Below, one piece after another: positions 10,701 through 17,822 of a DNA stretch of 64,000 bases (position 1 is the stretch's first letter; every line of letters starts with the position of its first letter). The notes beneath the pieces are model-generated. The model had not been told where the DNA came from and ran no database searches. It was given only the letters and a program-made list of their open reading frames with translations. A program made the translations under genes and the position numbers. Source of the DNA: Aporhodopirellula rubra (GTDB lineage: Bacteria; Planctomycetota; Planctomycetia; Pirellulales; Pirellulaceae); the NCBI RefSeq assembly GCF_014192335.1, contig NZ_JACHXU010000027.1, positions 62,001-126,000 of the forward strand, given 5' to 3'.

Positions 10701-11011
10701 CCCCACACATCTCGACCGGGATCGTCGCTGCACTCGGCGATCTCGCGGACGCGGGCGTTTATGATCGATCGGACGTCGATACGCTGATTGAAAACTATCG
10801 CTTCTTGCGAACACTCGAGGCGAAGTTGAGGTTGATCGGAACTGCGTCACGACACGAGTTACCACTGTCGACAGATGGTGGCGTCAACACGCTTGAAATG
10901 AAACAGTTGGCAGTGTTGCTGGAAATGTCCAACCCCAGCGAGATCGTTCAGCGATGTGAAGAGACTCGGAAGTCAAACCGTCGGTTGTTCGACCGGTTAT
11001 TGTCGGCGTGA
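7781..11011 (+). CDS. glnE: Glutamine-synthetase adenylyltransferase/deadenylase (GlnE-like), altered N-terminal active site
   Basis: GlnE adds AMP to glutamine synthetase through its C-terminal domain and removes it through its N-terminal domain, tuning nitrogen assimilation. The 1076-residue length and two nucleotidyltransferase domains fit. The C-terminal motif is canonical: G795-K-F-G-G-R-E then S806-D807-L-D809, with both metal-binding aspartates. The N-terminal motif is changed: G221-N-Y-G-G-E-E then S232-P233-L-D235, so proline replaces the first aspartate of the expected DxD pair and asparagine replaces the usual lysine. Deadenylation may therefore be weak or lost (inference). The start is GTG, and the stop overlaps the start of the next ABC ATPase gene by 4 bp. 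No glnA or glnB is in the window. Confidence 0.9.
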   Translation: MTAANPWTDFQPLDDSIFVDVPGAFRSLNEIAASGAPEDLLAGLWKALREHLGSIDSPDDCVRWLSRFVEVSRSPTSLLALFERDPQALPSLLQVLSTSNAVAELLIGDPESFDLLRASDGRPASRELLSDELGAELRNVASIPRAAVAIRRYAGREMLRIAYGEFVRGLPPDRAARQISHLTDAVLSTSLEFTIQQTAERLHYPQRIDGSNPKYTIIALGNYGGEEIGYDSPLDLLLLCDQIDRKNESHLKFNRQIASGLISLLGSNRGPVVSINLRFVQQPGEDVPGTDTQRLSDYSRTGDASTRQVEFHDVVDAAAYFERENQTSHRLAFVKARVAAGDRELGERFLQRIEPWVYHRLLSRSEIADIRVLRRKLEKRALSADTEHGTPIADCPGGRRDIELTIQFLQLLHGGELPEVRVTGTLDAIAALNRHGCLTQQEASILSENHARLCRLEHHLAVLFDHRVTHLPDDDAVRTRLAWRLGVRLPSDSQSEMGALAYGDRERFEHLLSETFEVNRKIINHLMVQDVAARPVVSSGAILPRADAGKSIDSDDVDAVEIETELILDPDPDLDTYREVLKGHGFKEIDRAIDNLSALSHETVSFLSPRRCRHFFAGVAPALLREMSTTPAPDKTLARLVEVTGSIGAKATLWELLGTNHATLSLMIRLCSLAPYLTGILIENPGMIDELVDSLIMDRLPSAERLDMQTIRLCQSADDLQPILQTFKASCHLMIGVRDFLGKESVDAIGEALSHTAEACLRRVIESEQERLAARFGDPIDSDGEPVEMVAVALGKFGGREPNYHSDLDLTFLYTAEGETRRRVGGPRTTLSNRQFFNQLAQSVIRKIDSETDRLYEIDMPFARGADETVLTHSIQQFSKPFRHGGAPLWQRVSLCQARPCAGSRRALQLASDAIRKAIEQTPWRDSHFAEMKALRHRSESTATPGNLKRGVGGTVDVQCIVAAGVLKSSKPGSPHISTGIVAALGDLADAGVYDRSDVDTLIENYRFLRTLEAKLRLIGTASRHELPLSTDGGVNTLEMKQLAVLLEMSNPSEIVQRCEETRKSNRRLFDRLLSA

Positions 11012-12144
11012 ACACCGTGAAAGATGAGGAACCAATTGCTGCGCCGAATTTGAAGTTGCGGGGTGTGAGCAAATCGTTCGACGGCGAACGTGTTCTCGAC
11101 GGGTTGGACCTGAGTGTTTCCGAAGGGGAGTACGTCGTCGTGTTGGGGCCTAGCGGGTGCGGCAAGAGCACGCTGCTGCAGATCATCGCGGGCCTTGTGC
11201 CACTGGATGCCGGTACGGTTGAGTTCGCGTTGCAGTCGCTCGGGCGTGTGGCACCGAAAGACCGTGATGTTGCGTTTCTATTTCAAGACGACCGTCTTTA
11301 CCCACATTGGACGTTGCGACAAAACCTTCGTATCGCAATGGACCGGTCTCCGGTGAAGTCAAGTGGCAACGACGTTATGTCTGAGCTGGCACGTCGTTTG
11401 GGCATCGATGGGCTGCTCGAACGACGTCCAGACGAAGTCAGTGGTGGGCAATTGCGGCGGGCGGCGTTGGTGAAAGCGTTGTTGCGTCAACCGGCTGTTT
11501 GTTTGCTCGATGAGCCTTTGTCGGCAATCGACATGATGTTGCGTGAAGACTTGATTGCTTTGTTGGCGGACTATCCAAGGGATCGCGGGAGTTCGTTATC
11601 GCAAACGTCCATCTTGCACGTCACGCATGACGGGGAAGAGGCGATGCGGTTGGCGGATCGGATCGTCGTGCTCGGGAGTGGGCGGGTCCTGCAGTCAGGC
11701 ACCCCGGAATCAATCTATCGGTCGCCCTGCTCTCTAGAAGTCGCCAAGGCTATTGGAACTCCGCCTGCAAATCTGATTCCGCTGAGGTGGCTTCGTTCAG
11801 TGTTTGCGAGCAGCTACGAGGCAATCCTGCAATCGTTACCCGGTTGCGATGAAACGTCGTTCCTAGTGCTACGTCCAGAGAGCGTTGAGATCACCGATCA
11901 GTCCGTTGGCAATGATCAAGTGACGGTCGTGAGTGAAGATGCGTGGAATGTGACAGCCAGCGTGATATCGTCACGTTTTGTTGAGGGGCGTTGGCTGACG
12001 AGGCTGGCACCGGTTGCGGAGCCGGGCACGGTTTGGACATTCGCAACGCGGCATCGACCGGGAACGATAGGAAAGAACGTGGTTGCGCGGATTCCACTGT
12101 GCGACCTCGTTGCAGTTCCCGGAGCAACCGGATGCACGGCGTAG
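11008..12144 (+). CDS. ABC transporter ATP-binding protein, MalK/PotA-like
   Basis: This 378-residue ATPase has Walker A GPSGCGKST at 47-55, a Q-loop FQDD near 92, signature VSGGQLRR at 144-151, Walker B VCLLDEP at 164-170 and switch H207 in HVTHD. The C-terminal 120 residues (roughly 255-378) are beta-rich and look like the TOBE-type regulatory domain of importers for sugars, polyamines, iron or sulfate. It starts with GTG, and ATG-independent coupling to glnE is likely because GTGA overlaps the glnE stop. No permease or binding-protein gene is nearby, so it is an orphan ATPase that probably serves a permease encoded elsewhere. The substrate cannot be named. Confidence 0.88.
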   Translation: MNTVKDEEPIAAPNLKLRGVSKSFDGERVLDGLDLSVSEGEYVVVLGPSGCGKSTLLQIIAGLVPLDAGTVEFALQSLGRVAPKDRDVAFLFQDDRLYPHWTLRQNLRIAMDRSPVKSSGNDVMSELARRLGIDGLLERRPDEVSGGQLRRAALVKALLRQPAVCLLDEPLSAIDMMLREDLIALLADYPRDRGSSLSQTSILHVTHDGEEAMRLADRIVVLGSGRVLQSGTPESIYRSPCSLEVAKAIGTPPANLIPLRWLRSVFASSYEAILQSLPGCDETSFLVLRPESVEITDQSVGNDQVTVVSEDAWNVTASVISSRFVEGRWLTRLAPVAEPGTVWTFATRHRPGTIGKNVVARIPLCDLVAVPGATGCTA

Positions 12145-12267
12145 AATTACGTTGCGTCCAGAACGAGGGTGAACCGGAGAGGCGGGCGCATAGGCGTTTG
12201 CCACAATCGCGAGACGGTGCATCGCTTTCTGCGAACGTTGCTAACGCTCGTCAGCCCGCGTCTTTAA

Positions 12268-12288
12268 GGAAACGTTCTAAACGTTTCC
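12268..12288. terminator. Hairpin between convergent genes
   Basis: GGAAACGTT and AACGTTTCC form a perfect 9 bp stem with a 3-base loop. It lies just beyond the fabF-like stop and downstream of the ABC ATPase gene, so it could terminate either transcript. There is no long T-run on either side, so intrinsic termination is plausible but not certain. Confidence 0.5.
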
Positions 12289-12291
12289 CGT

Positions 12292-13581
12292 CTAGCCGTT
12301 GAATCGGCTGAGGCAGAGGGTCACGTTCTGGCCACCGAAGCCGAAGCTGTTGTTGAGGACATTCTTGAGGTCCGCTTCGCGAGCTTCGTTGGGCACGTAG
12401 TCGAGATCGCAGTCAGGATCCGGCGACTCGTAGTTGATCGTTGGCGGCAGAACGCCGTCACGAAGAGCCATGAGGCACACGATCATTTCGGTCACACCCG
12501 CCGCCGCGATGAGGTGCCCCATCATGCTCTTGGTGCTGCTGACGGGGGTTTGCAGCGCCCGTTCGCCGAAGACTTCGCGGCAGGCCTTGGTTTCGACGCG
12601 GTCGTTAACCTTGGTGCTGGTGCCGTGCGCGTTGACGTAGTTGATATCAGCGGGTGCCAGGCCGGCGTCGGCGATTGCCATTCGCATTGCAGCGATGCCG
12701 CCGTGTCCGTCCGGTGGAATGTCAGTAATTCGGTACGCATCGGCTGTCGTGCCGTAGCCGGCGACTTCGCCATAGATGGTGGCGCCACGTGCTTTGGCTG
12801 ATTCGAGTTCTTCGAGGATGACCATGGCGGCACCTTCGCCGAGCACGAACCCGTTGCGTCCGGCATCAAACGGACGGCTCGCCTTGGTTGGCTCGTCGTT
12901 GCTTTCCGACAGCGCGGTGAGCAGATTGAATCCGGTCACGCCGAACGGGTGGATCATGCTGTGTGTGCCACCGGCGAGCATCGCATCGGCTTCGCCACGA
13001 CGGATGATTTCAGTCGCTTCACCAACGGCTTGGCTGCTAGCCGCACAAGCGGTGAGGCAGTTGAAGTTGGGGCCTTGCGCGTTAAAACGCGATGCCAGGT
13101 GCGCGGCCGGCATGTTCGGTTCTTGTTCGAGTTCTTTGGCGGGATCGAGCAAATCGATTCCTGCGGCGATGAACCGTTTCGGATCGTAGTCGCCCGACGA
13201 CAACGCGGCGGTCATCATGCGGCTGAACGTGCCGAAGTCCTGGTTACCTTCACCGCTGCCGAGGTAAACGCCGAAACGAACCGGATCCGAGATCGCGTCG
13301 AGCACGCCGCTGTCTTCGATCGCTTGCGTTGCCGCGGCGATTGCGAATTGGGTGTGGCGTCCCCGGCGAACGTGTTGCTCGCCGTCGTCGACTGCTTTGG
13401 TGATATCCCAGTTTTTGATTTCGGCGCTGATCCGGGTGGGGAACCCGGTTGCATCAAAAAGTGTTGTCGGAGCAACACCGCTTTGACCTTCTTTCAGACC
13501 GGACCAGACCGTCGTGACATCCCAACCCATGGGGTTGATCATTCCGATCCCAGTAACGACGACTCGGCGACGCGACGACAT
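12292..13581 (-). CDS. fabF: Beta-ketoacyl-ACP synthase II-like condensing enzyme
   Basis: This 429-residue thiolase-fold enzyme would condense an acyl primer with malonyl-ACP in fatty-acid or related lipid synthesis. The full KS active site is visible: nucleophile C179 in LTACAASS, H319 in VNAHGTST, and K351 with H356 in STKSMMGHLIAAAG. The glycine-rich C-terminal NNSFGFGGQN is also present. Length matches FabF. It is the last gene of a four-gene run (dehydratase, ACP, dehydratase-like, synthase), with 6 bp to its upstream neighbour. No malonyl transferase, ketoreductase or enoyl reductase is present, so this may be a specialised synthase and not the housekeeping FabF; the symbol reflects family only. 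Confidence 0.9.
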   Translation of the reverse strand: MSSRRRVVVTGIGMINPMGWDVTTVWSGLKEGQSGVAPTTLFDATGFPTRISAEIKNWDITKAVDDGEQHVRRGRHTQFAIAAATQAIEDSGVLDAISDPVRFGVYLGSGEGNQDFGTFSRMMTAALSSGDYDPKRFIAAGIDLLDPAKELEQEPNMPAAHLASRFNAQGPNFNCLTACAASSQAVGEATEIIRRGEADAMLAGGTHSMIHPFGVTGFNLLTALSESNDEPTKASRPFDAGRNGFVLGEGAAMVILEELESAKARGATIYGEVAGYGTTADAYRITDIPPDGHGGIAAMRMAIADAGLAPADINYVNAHGTSTKVNDRVETKACREVFGERALQTPVSSTKSMMGHLIAAAGVTEMIVCLMALRDGVLPPTINYESPDPDCDLDYVPNEAREADLKNVLNNSFGFGGQNVTLCLSRFNG

Positions 13582-13587
13582 GGACGC

Positions 13588-14094
13588 TCAAAGGTTTTTG
13601 TAGTAAGGAATCGGTTTGCCTTCGGCGGTGACCGCGACATGAAAAAAGTTCATCAGTCGCAGCATCGCCCGGAGGTCACCGGGATTGAATAGAGGCCCAT
13701 CAACGAGATGCCCCTCTTCTAAAAATGCAAACATCAGGTCGACTTCAGCCTGCAACTCGCCGTTGCAGTGGCTTGTTCCGCTAACGATCGCCCCGAGACC
13801 TTGCGTCCGACCGAGCCGGACATGGTAGTTCAGAGTGTCGCCGGGTTTTGCAGGTGCATGGTATTTTACCGTTCCGACCTTAGCCAAGACCACGCGTTTG
13901 GTGAATTGGAAATGCTCGTGAACGAGAATTCCACCCACCTGAGCGAGTCCCTCAATGATCAACGTCGGCGGCAGCACGGGGAATCCCAGACTGTATCCGT
14001 CGAGGACTTCCTCGTCGAGCGCAACGTTCTTGATGCCGCTGGCATGCGAACCGCTGACGAATTCGGTGAAACGATCGACCCAGAACCAACGCAT
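13588..14094 (-). CDS. FabZ/FabA-like hotdog protein lacking the catalytic histidine
   Basis: This 168-residue hotdog-fold protein aligns without gaps to the active region of 3-hydroxyacyl-ACP dehydratases: GFPVLPPTLIIEGLAQ corresponds to the FabZ pattern GxPxxPGVLxxEAxAQ. The catalytic histidine position holds Y34 and the glycine of PGV holds P43, while the catalytic glutamate position keeps E48. It is therefore probably inactive as a classical dehydratase, or uses changed chemistry. A regulatory or structural partner of the intact dehydratase at 14524-15048 is an attractive inference, since that protein has H34 and E48 at the same positions. I chose the ATG at 14094: it leaves 4 bp to the ACP gene, whereas the upstream extension overlaps it. 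Confidence 0.82.
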   Translation of the reverse strand: MRWFWVDRFTEFVSGSHASGIKNVALDEEVLDGYSLGFPVLPPTLIIEGLAQVGGILVHEHFQFTKRVVLAKVGTVKYHAPAKPGDTLNYHVRLGRTQGLGAIVSGTSHCNGELQAEVDLMFAFLEEGHLVDGPLFNPGDLRAMLRLMNFFHVAVTAEGKPIPYYKNL

Positions 14095-14098
14095 AAGA

Positions 14099-14488
14099 TT
14101 AAGCGTTGACCTTGCTGCCGACGTAGCTGCACAGGTCACCTACGGTGAGCAGGTTGCCGAAGTCTTGAACTCGTGGGTTTTCTTCGAATTTCGACAGGTC
14201 GGCCCATGGCATCCGGGTTTTCAGTTCGGTCATTCCGTCGGCCGTGACCACGCCGTCTTGGACGTATTGGCTGTTAGTCAAGATGTCTTCAGGCGACAGT
14301 TCTTCGCGAGGGATTTGGATGTCGAATGATTTTTCGAGTTTGAAAACGATATCGAGAAAGTCGATCGATTCGGCACCGAGGTCACCAACGAGGGTGGCGT
14401 CGCGGGTCGCTTCGTCTTCGTCTACTCCGAGAGCATCGACCAGCGCGGCTTGCACCTTTTCAAAAATTTCGTCTTGTGACAGCGACAT
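14099..14488 (-). CDS. Acyl carrier protein with C-terminal extension
   Basis: The first 85 or so residues are an acyl carrier protein: acidic helices and the phosphopantetheine site at S41 in DLGAESIDFLDIVFKLE (canonical ACPs read DSL where this has ESI). It would carry growing acyl chains for the neighbouring synthase and dehydratase. At 129 residues it is about 50 longer than a housekeeping AcpP. The extra part (near 78-129) contains EELSPEDILTNSQYV followed by a helix-rich tail ending LTVGDLCSYV, the piece that normally closes the ACP fold, so the extra residues form an insertion before the last helix. It sits between the two hotdog genes with gaps of 4 and 35 bp. Confidence 0.9.
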   Translation of the reverse strand: MSLSQDEIFEKVQAALVDALGVDEDEATRDATLVGDLGAESIDFLDIVFKLEKSFDIQIPREELSPEDILTNSQYVQDGVVTADGMTELKTRMPWADLSKFEENPRVQDFGNLLTVGDLCSYVGSKVNA

Positions 14489-14523
14489 CGTGCGTTCCTA
14501 TTCTTGGTTTAACTAAAAAAGTA

Positions 14524-15048
14524 TTAGGGGGTCATGGTTGGCGAGGTGTTTTCCCCTGGTTGCACGAGGGCAGCTACAGGAGGGCAATCGCCGTAAAGTT
14601 GGAAAAATTGCTCGCGAGCGAGACGTTTGAGGTCGGTGTCGGTATCAAGATGCTCAGGATCGCCACTAGAGCAGCTTTCTAAAATCAGACGAGCGGCCAC
14701 CGTTGTGCGGTCACCTTTTCGTGCGATGGCCTTCACCGTGGTCATCGGCCCGTCGGTCTTGGAAATCTCGGCTTCGATCGTCAGCGTTTCGCCCGGCGAG
14801 AGGAAATCGCCGAATTTGACGTTGCGGACTTCCCGTACCAAAACCAGGGCGCTGTCGAAGTCCGGAGACATGCGAATTAACCAGACCGCGGCCTGGTGCA
14901 ACGCCTCGAGCATCATCACACCGGGCATGACCGGGAAGCGTGGGAAATGGTCTTGGAGGTACTCCTCATCCGCGGCCAACGTGCGCTCGCCAACCAGCTT
15001 TTGGCCGGGTTCGAGTAGGGTGATGCGATCGAGTTGACTGTATTTCAT
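14524..15048 (-). CDS. 3-hydroxyacyl-ACP dehydratase, FabZ-like
   Basis: This 174-residue hotdog protein keeps the complete FabZ active site: H34 in DHFPRFPVMPGV and E48 in MMLEAL. It would dehydrate 3-hydroxyacyl-ACP to trans-2-enoyl-ACP in the cytoplasm. I start it at the ATG at 15048 (MKYSQLDR); the 12-residue upstream extension has no support. It is the first gene of the four-gene run ending in the ketoacyl synthase, and about 95 bp downstream of the aminotransferase gene on the same strand. The C-terminal 40 residues (after ARLILESC) are an acidic then basic tail not needed for the fold. It may pair with the histidine-less homologue at 13588-14094. Confidence 0.88.
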   Translation of the reverse strand: MKYSQLDRITLLEPGQKLVGERTLAADEEYLQDHFPRFPVMPGVMMLEALHQAAVWLIRMSPDFDSALVLVREVRNVKFGDFLSPGETLTIEAEISKTDGPMTTVKAIARKGDRTTVAARLILESCSSGDPEHLDTDTDLKRLAREQFFQLYGDCPPVAALVQPGENTSPTMTP

Positions 15049-15143
15049 GTGGGGAATCTTAGTGGTCCGCCCAAAACCCCTCAACCGGAGATTCAGCCCA
15101 GAAATGCCTGCTTCGCAAAAATTTCCCCTTCCGAACAGCTCTC

Positions 15144-16610
15144 CTAACCCAATTTTGCTTTCATTTGGGTCAGGCCTTGGTCGAGCAACGCGATCGCCGC
15201 ATCAATGTGGGCGGTTGTGGTGATCGCCGGTGGGGGAAGGAAACGCATCCGAACCGGTGCTGCCCCGCAGAGGAAACCGAGCAGACCGAGGTCGTAAAGG
15301 ATCCCCATCAACAATTTCGCTTGGTCGAGCGATCCGTCGCCGGGGGTAAAGCCGATCATCATCCCTTCGCCATAAGGGCCCCGAATCAAACCGTCATGCT
15401 TCGCCGCGAGCTGCTCGAGCTGAGTGGCGAAATACTGATGGTTGGCCATATTCGCGCCATCGGCGCCGAAACAGCCGCGTGATTCGAGCTGATCGAGTGT
15501 CGCCAGACCGGTTCGAATCGACGAGGTCGAGCCCGTGAATGTCTGGCTCAAAATCGGGGAGGTGGGATGGAATTCCTTGCGATACAGGGTCGCGCATACC
15601 TGAGTGATTTTGCCCACGGTGACAATGTCGGCGAACGATTCGAGCCCGTAGTGTTGGAACGCGAACGGCTTGCTCGTTCGGGAGAACGTTTGGATTTCGT
15701 CGAAAATGATCGGAATCCCGGCTTCTCGAAGCGGTCCGCATAACGCCGCGAAAAAATCGTGGCTGCCCGCGTAATAGCCGCCTTCGCCCGCAATCGGCTC
15801 GGCCCAGAACGCGGCGTGCTTCTTGGGATATCGGGCGAGCAGGCGTTTCAGCTCGTTAACCGCCCAACGCGTCGAACGTTCGGGAGCATGCGGGTCGAGA
15901 AACGGAAGGTAATCGACTTGAATGGCGAGCGGGATGCCGTCGCGATAGCTGGGCCGATCCGTCAGTGCCGCCAGAGCGATCGATCGCCCGGCGAAGGCGT
16001 TGTCAAACGCGATCACGCGGTTGGCCGGTTGGGCATGGTGAAACGCCAGTTTGAGCGCGTTCTCGTTGGCCATCGCGCCACTGGTCGACAACAGGCCGTG
16101 CTCCAACGGGGCACCCGTCTGGCTCGCGAGCGAGAGCAGCCTGCTCAGCATTTGGACGCTCGGCACGTTCTGTTGCAGGTTGCCCTGCATCACGGTGTCT
16201 TCGATCGCCGCATCAATGCCCGCGTCAATGATCGAGGGGTGAGAGTGCCCGCACCCGTGAACGCCGATTCCACCAATGAAATCCAATTTGACGCTTCCGT
16301 CGGCTAGCTCCACATAGGGGCCGTTGCCGAGCCCCGACGCAAAATAGGGCCACAAAGGTGGACCGCCTCGAGCCCGAACGTACTCCGCCGTGATTGTTTC
16401 ATACGAGTCGCCGAGTTGAGCGTTGGCCGACGCGACGCGGTCCAGCCCATCTGCATGTTCTCGAACCGCCTCGGCGATCAGACGTTTAGCCTCAGCGATC
16501 CGGGGATCGTTCTGCAACGCTGTGGCATGCAACGGGGACGCGTTTTTCTGATCGCTCGGTGCGTCGGCGGGCGACGCGTCTACGGAGGACGAGGCGGCGG
16601 GAGATGTCAT
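15144..16610 (-). CDS. Class III aminotransferase, L-lysine 6-transaminase-like
   Basis: This 488-residue PLP enzyme has the class III features: SGAMANENALK at 177-187, FDEIQTF at 303-309 with the PLP-nitrogen-binding D304, and Schiff-base lysine K334 in VGKITQVCATLY. That last motif resembles lysine epsilon-aminotransferases (GKKTQVCG) more than acetylornithine aminotransferases (GKxxGGG). The likely reaction is transfer of a terminal amino group of lysine or a similar diamine or omega-amino acid to 2-oxoglutarate. Residues 1-35 are a low-complexity Ala/Ser/Pro leader. It stands upstream of the lipid-type cluster on the same strand (about 95 bp), so joint transcription is possible; a role in making an amino-modified lipid is only a guess. 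Confidence 0.8.
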   Translation of the reverse strand: MTSPAASSSVDASPADAPSDQKNASPLHATALQNDPRIAEAKRLIAEAVREHADGLDRVASANAQLGDSYETITAEYVRARGGPPLWPYFASGLGNGPYVELADGSVKLDFIGGIGVHGCGHSHPSIIDAGIDAAIEDTVMQGNLQQNVPSVQMLSRLLSLASQTGAPLEHGLLSTSGAMANENALKLAFHHAQPANRVIAFDNAFAGRSIALAALTDRPSYRDGIPLAIQVDYLPFLDPHAPERSTRWAVNELKRLLARYPKKHAAFWAEPIAGEGGYYAGSHDFFAALCGPLREAGIPIIFDEIQTFSRTSKPFAFQHYGLESFADIVTVGKITQVCATLYRKEFHPTSPILSQTFTGSTSSIRTGLATLDQLESRGCFGADGANMANHQYFATQLEQLAAKHDGLIRGPYGEGMMIGFTPGDGSLDQAKLLMGILYDLGLLGFLCGAAPVRMRFLPPPAITTTAHIDAAIALLDQGLTQMKAKLG

Positions 16611-16850
16611 GAGTTTCGTTTTCGCTGAGAAACGCAGGGGCTAAGGGAGAGCAACGCGGCGACACATCATCGTCGGTCGCTCCGGGTTTGACAATCGATG
16701 ATTGTTTGGGGTTCGGCATCCTAGGCAATTTGCGTCGCCTTTGTGTTTCCTTCCGATTGTTTTGGTCTTAGCGATCCTGCGTCGTCGATAAGCAATGCGG
16801 TAGCGAAGAAGTTTCGCGTACTCCGTTTTAACGAATGAGACCATAACACG

Positions 16851-17804
16851 ATGATGGTAACCGCGATGAGCCGCAAACTGAGATTCAATCTGACGAGACT
16901 CCCTTCCACCACGCCAGCGATCGTTGCTTGCGTGATTGTGGTCGCGTGTTCTGGGCGAGCGACCGCTCAGGGCGTTTGGGCCGAACCCGCATGTGGGACC
17001 GAACCGGTTTGTGGCGTGGAGCCAGTTTGCGGTGCCGAACCAGTCTGCGGCGCGGAACCTGTCTGCGGCGCGGAGCCGGTGTGCTCCTGCAACGAACCTG
17101 TTTGCGGATGCGAACCATCGTGCGGGTTCGAACCCTCTTGTGGTCTTGAGCCATCCTGTGGTTTGGAACCGGCATGCGGTTGCGAGCCGGCATGTGGGTT
17201 CGAAACGGGAGGTTGTGGTGAACTCCTCGGTCCAGAGAAAGGCCTGCTCGCCAAAGCCAAATGGAGCAAGGCAGGTCCACTGCACTGCATGCTCGATAAG
17301 GTTGCCGGAGGAATTGAAAAATTGGTCACACATCGATGCAGCATGCCGCGACGGGCCAAACCAGATTGCCAATGTGCGACGTGCTCGCATACCGTCGGTC
17401 ACATGTCCGAAACTTACATCGAGCAAGAGCCGATGTTGATTTCGCCGATGCAAGAGACCGTTCAACCGGTTCCTCATGTTCATCCTGCCGCACCCGTGAT
17501 GCCGGCTCAACCTGCACCACGCACGACGATCCGGCGCGACATGCCCAACCCGCCGACGCTGCCATTGCCTTCGAACAACTTCGACCGTCCCGGTCGTGCG
17601 TTCGATGAATTGAATGACCCCTTTGAAGACGACTCGGCTAGTCACACGGCCCAAGGGCCGCGTGGTATTCTGCAGGCCACGTTCGCACAGGGTGATACGG
17701 AAACGCACAGCCACGCCGATTCCCTGGGTGATTCAGGCGTTGCACGTCGCCCCGAACAGGCTCAACAGGAAGTCGACGTTTACGCGGACTACTTCCGCGA
17801 ATAA
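16851..17804 (+). CDS. Secreted cysteine-rich CGxEP-repeat protein
   Basis: This 317-residue protein has a signal peptide (hydrophobic IVACVIVVACSG ending in ATAQG near residue 42). Residues 48-124 contain about a dozen six-residue units of the form C-G-x-E-P-x, with 16 cysteines in about 76 residues. After it come a basic linker, a second small Cys cluster (DCQCATC near 175-185), a Pro/Met-rich part and an acidic C-terminus. No enzyme motif is visible. Dense cysteine repeats suggest a disulfide-linked envelope or matrix protein, or metal binding; both are inference. An internal ATG at 16866 could be the start. The MBOAT gene follows after 18 bp, so the two are probably cotranscribed. Confidence 0.78.
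   Translation: MMVTAMSRKLRFNLTRLPSTTPAIVACVIVVACSGRATAQGVWAEPACGTEPVCGVEPVCGAEPVCGAEPVCGAEPVCSCNEPVCGCEPSCGFEPSCGLEPSCGLEPACGCEPACGFETGGCGELLGPEKGLLAKAKWSKAGPLHCMLDKVAGGIEKLVTHRCSMPRRAKPDCQCATCSHTVGHMSETYIEQEPMLISPMQETVQPVPHVHPAAPVMPAQPAPRTTIRRDMPNPPTLPLPSNNFDRPGRAFDELNDPFEDDSASHTAQGPRGILQATFAQGDTETHSHADSLGDSGVARRPEQAQQEVDVYADYFRE
16992..17215 (+). repeat. 18 bp coding tandem repeats (CGxEP units)
   Basis: Successive 18 bp units encode C-G-x-E-P-x. The best conserved copies are at 17007-17024, 17025-17042, 17043-17060 and 17061-17078, the last two differing at only two bases. Later units (to about 17215) are more diverged and include CxC variants. The array could expand or contract by slippage or recombination. 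Confidence 0.85.
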
Positions 17805-17822
17805 GGACCGGAAAGCTAACCG

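Noticed and set aside
12521-12869. Overlapping minus-strand frames inside fabF
   Set aside because: They are shadows of the ketoacyl synthase gene, whose catalytic residues are all in the accepted frame.
16992-17215. CRISPR-like periodicity
   Set aside because: The 18 bp units are directly abutting, in frame and coding, with no spacers and no cas genes nearby.
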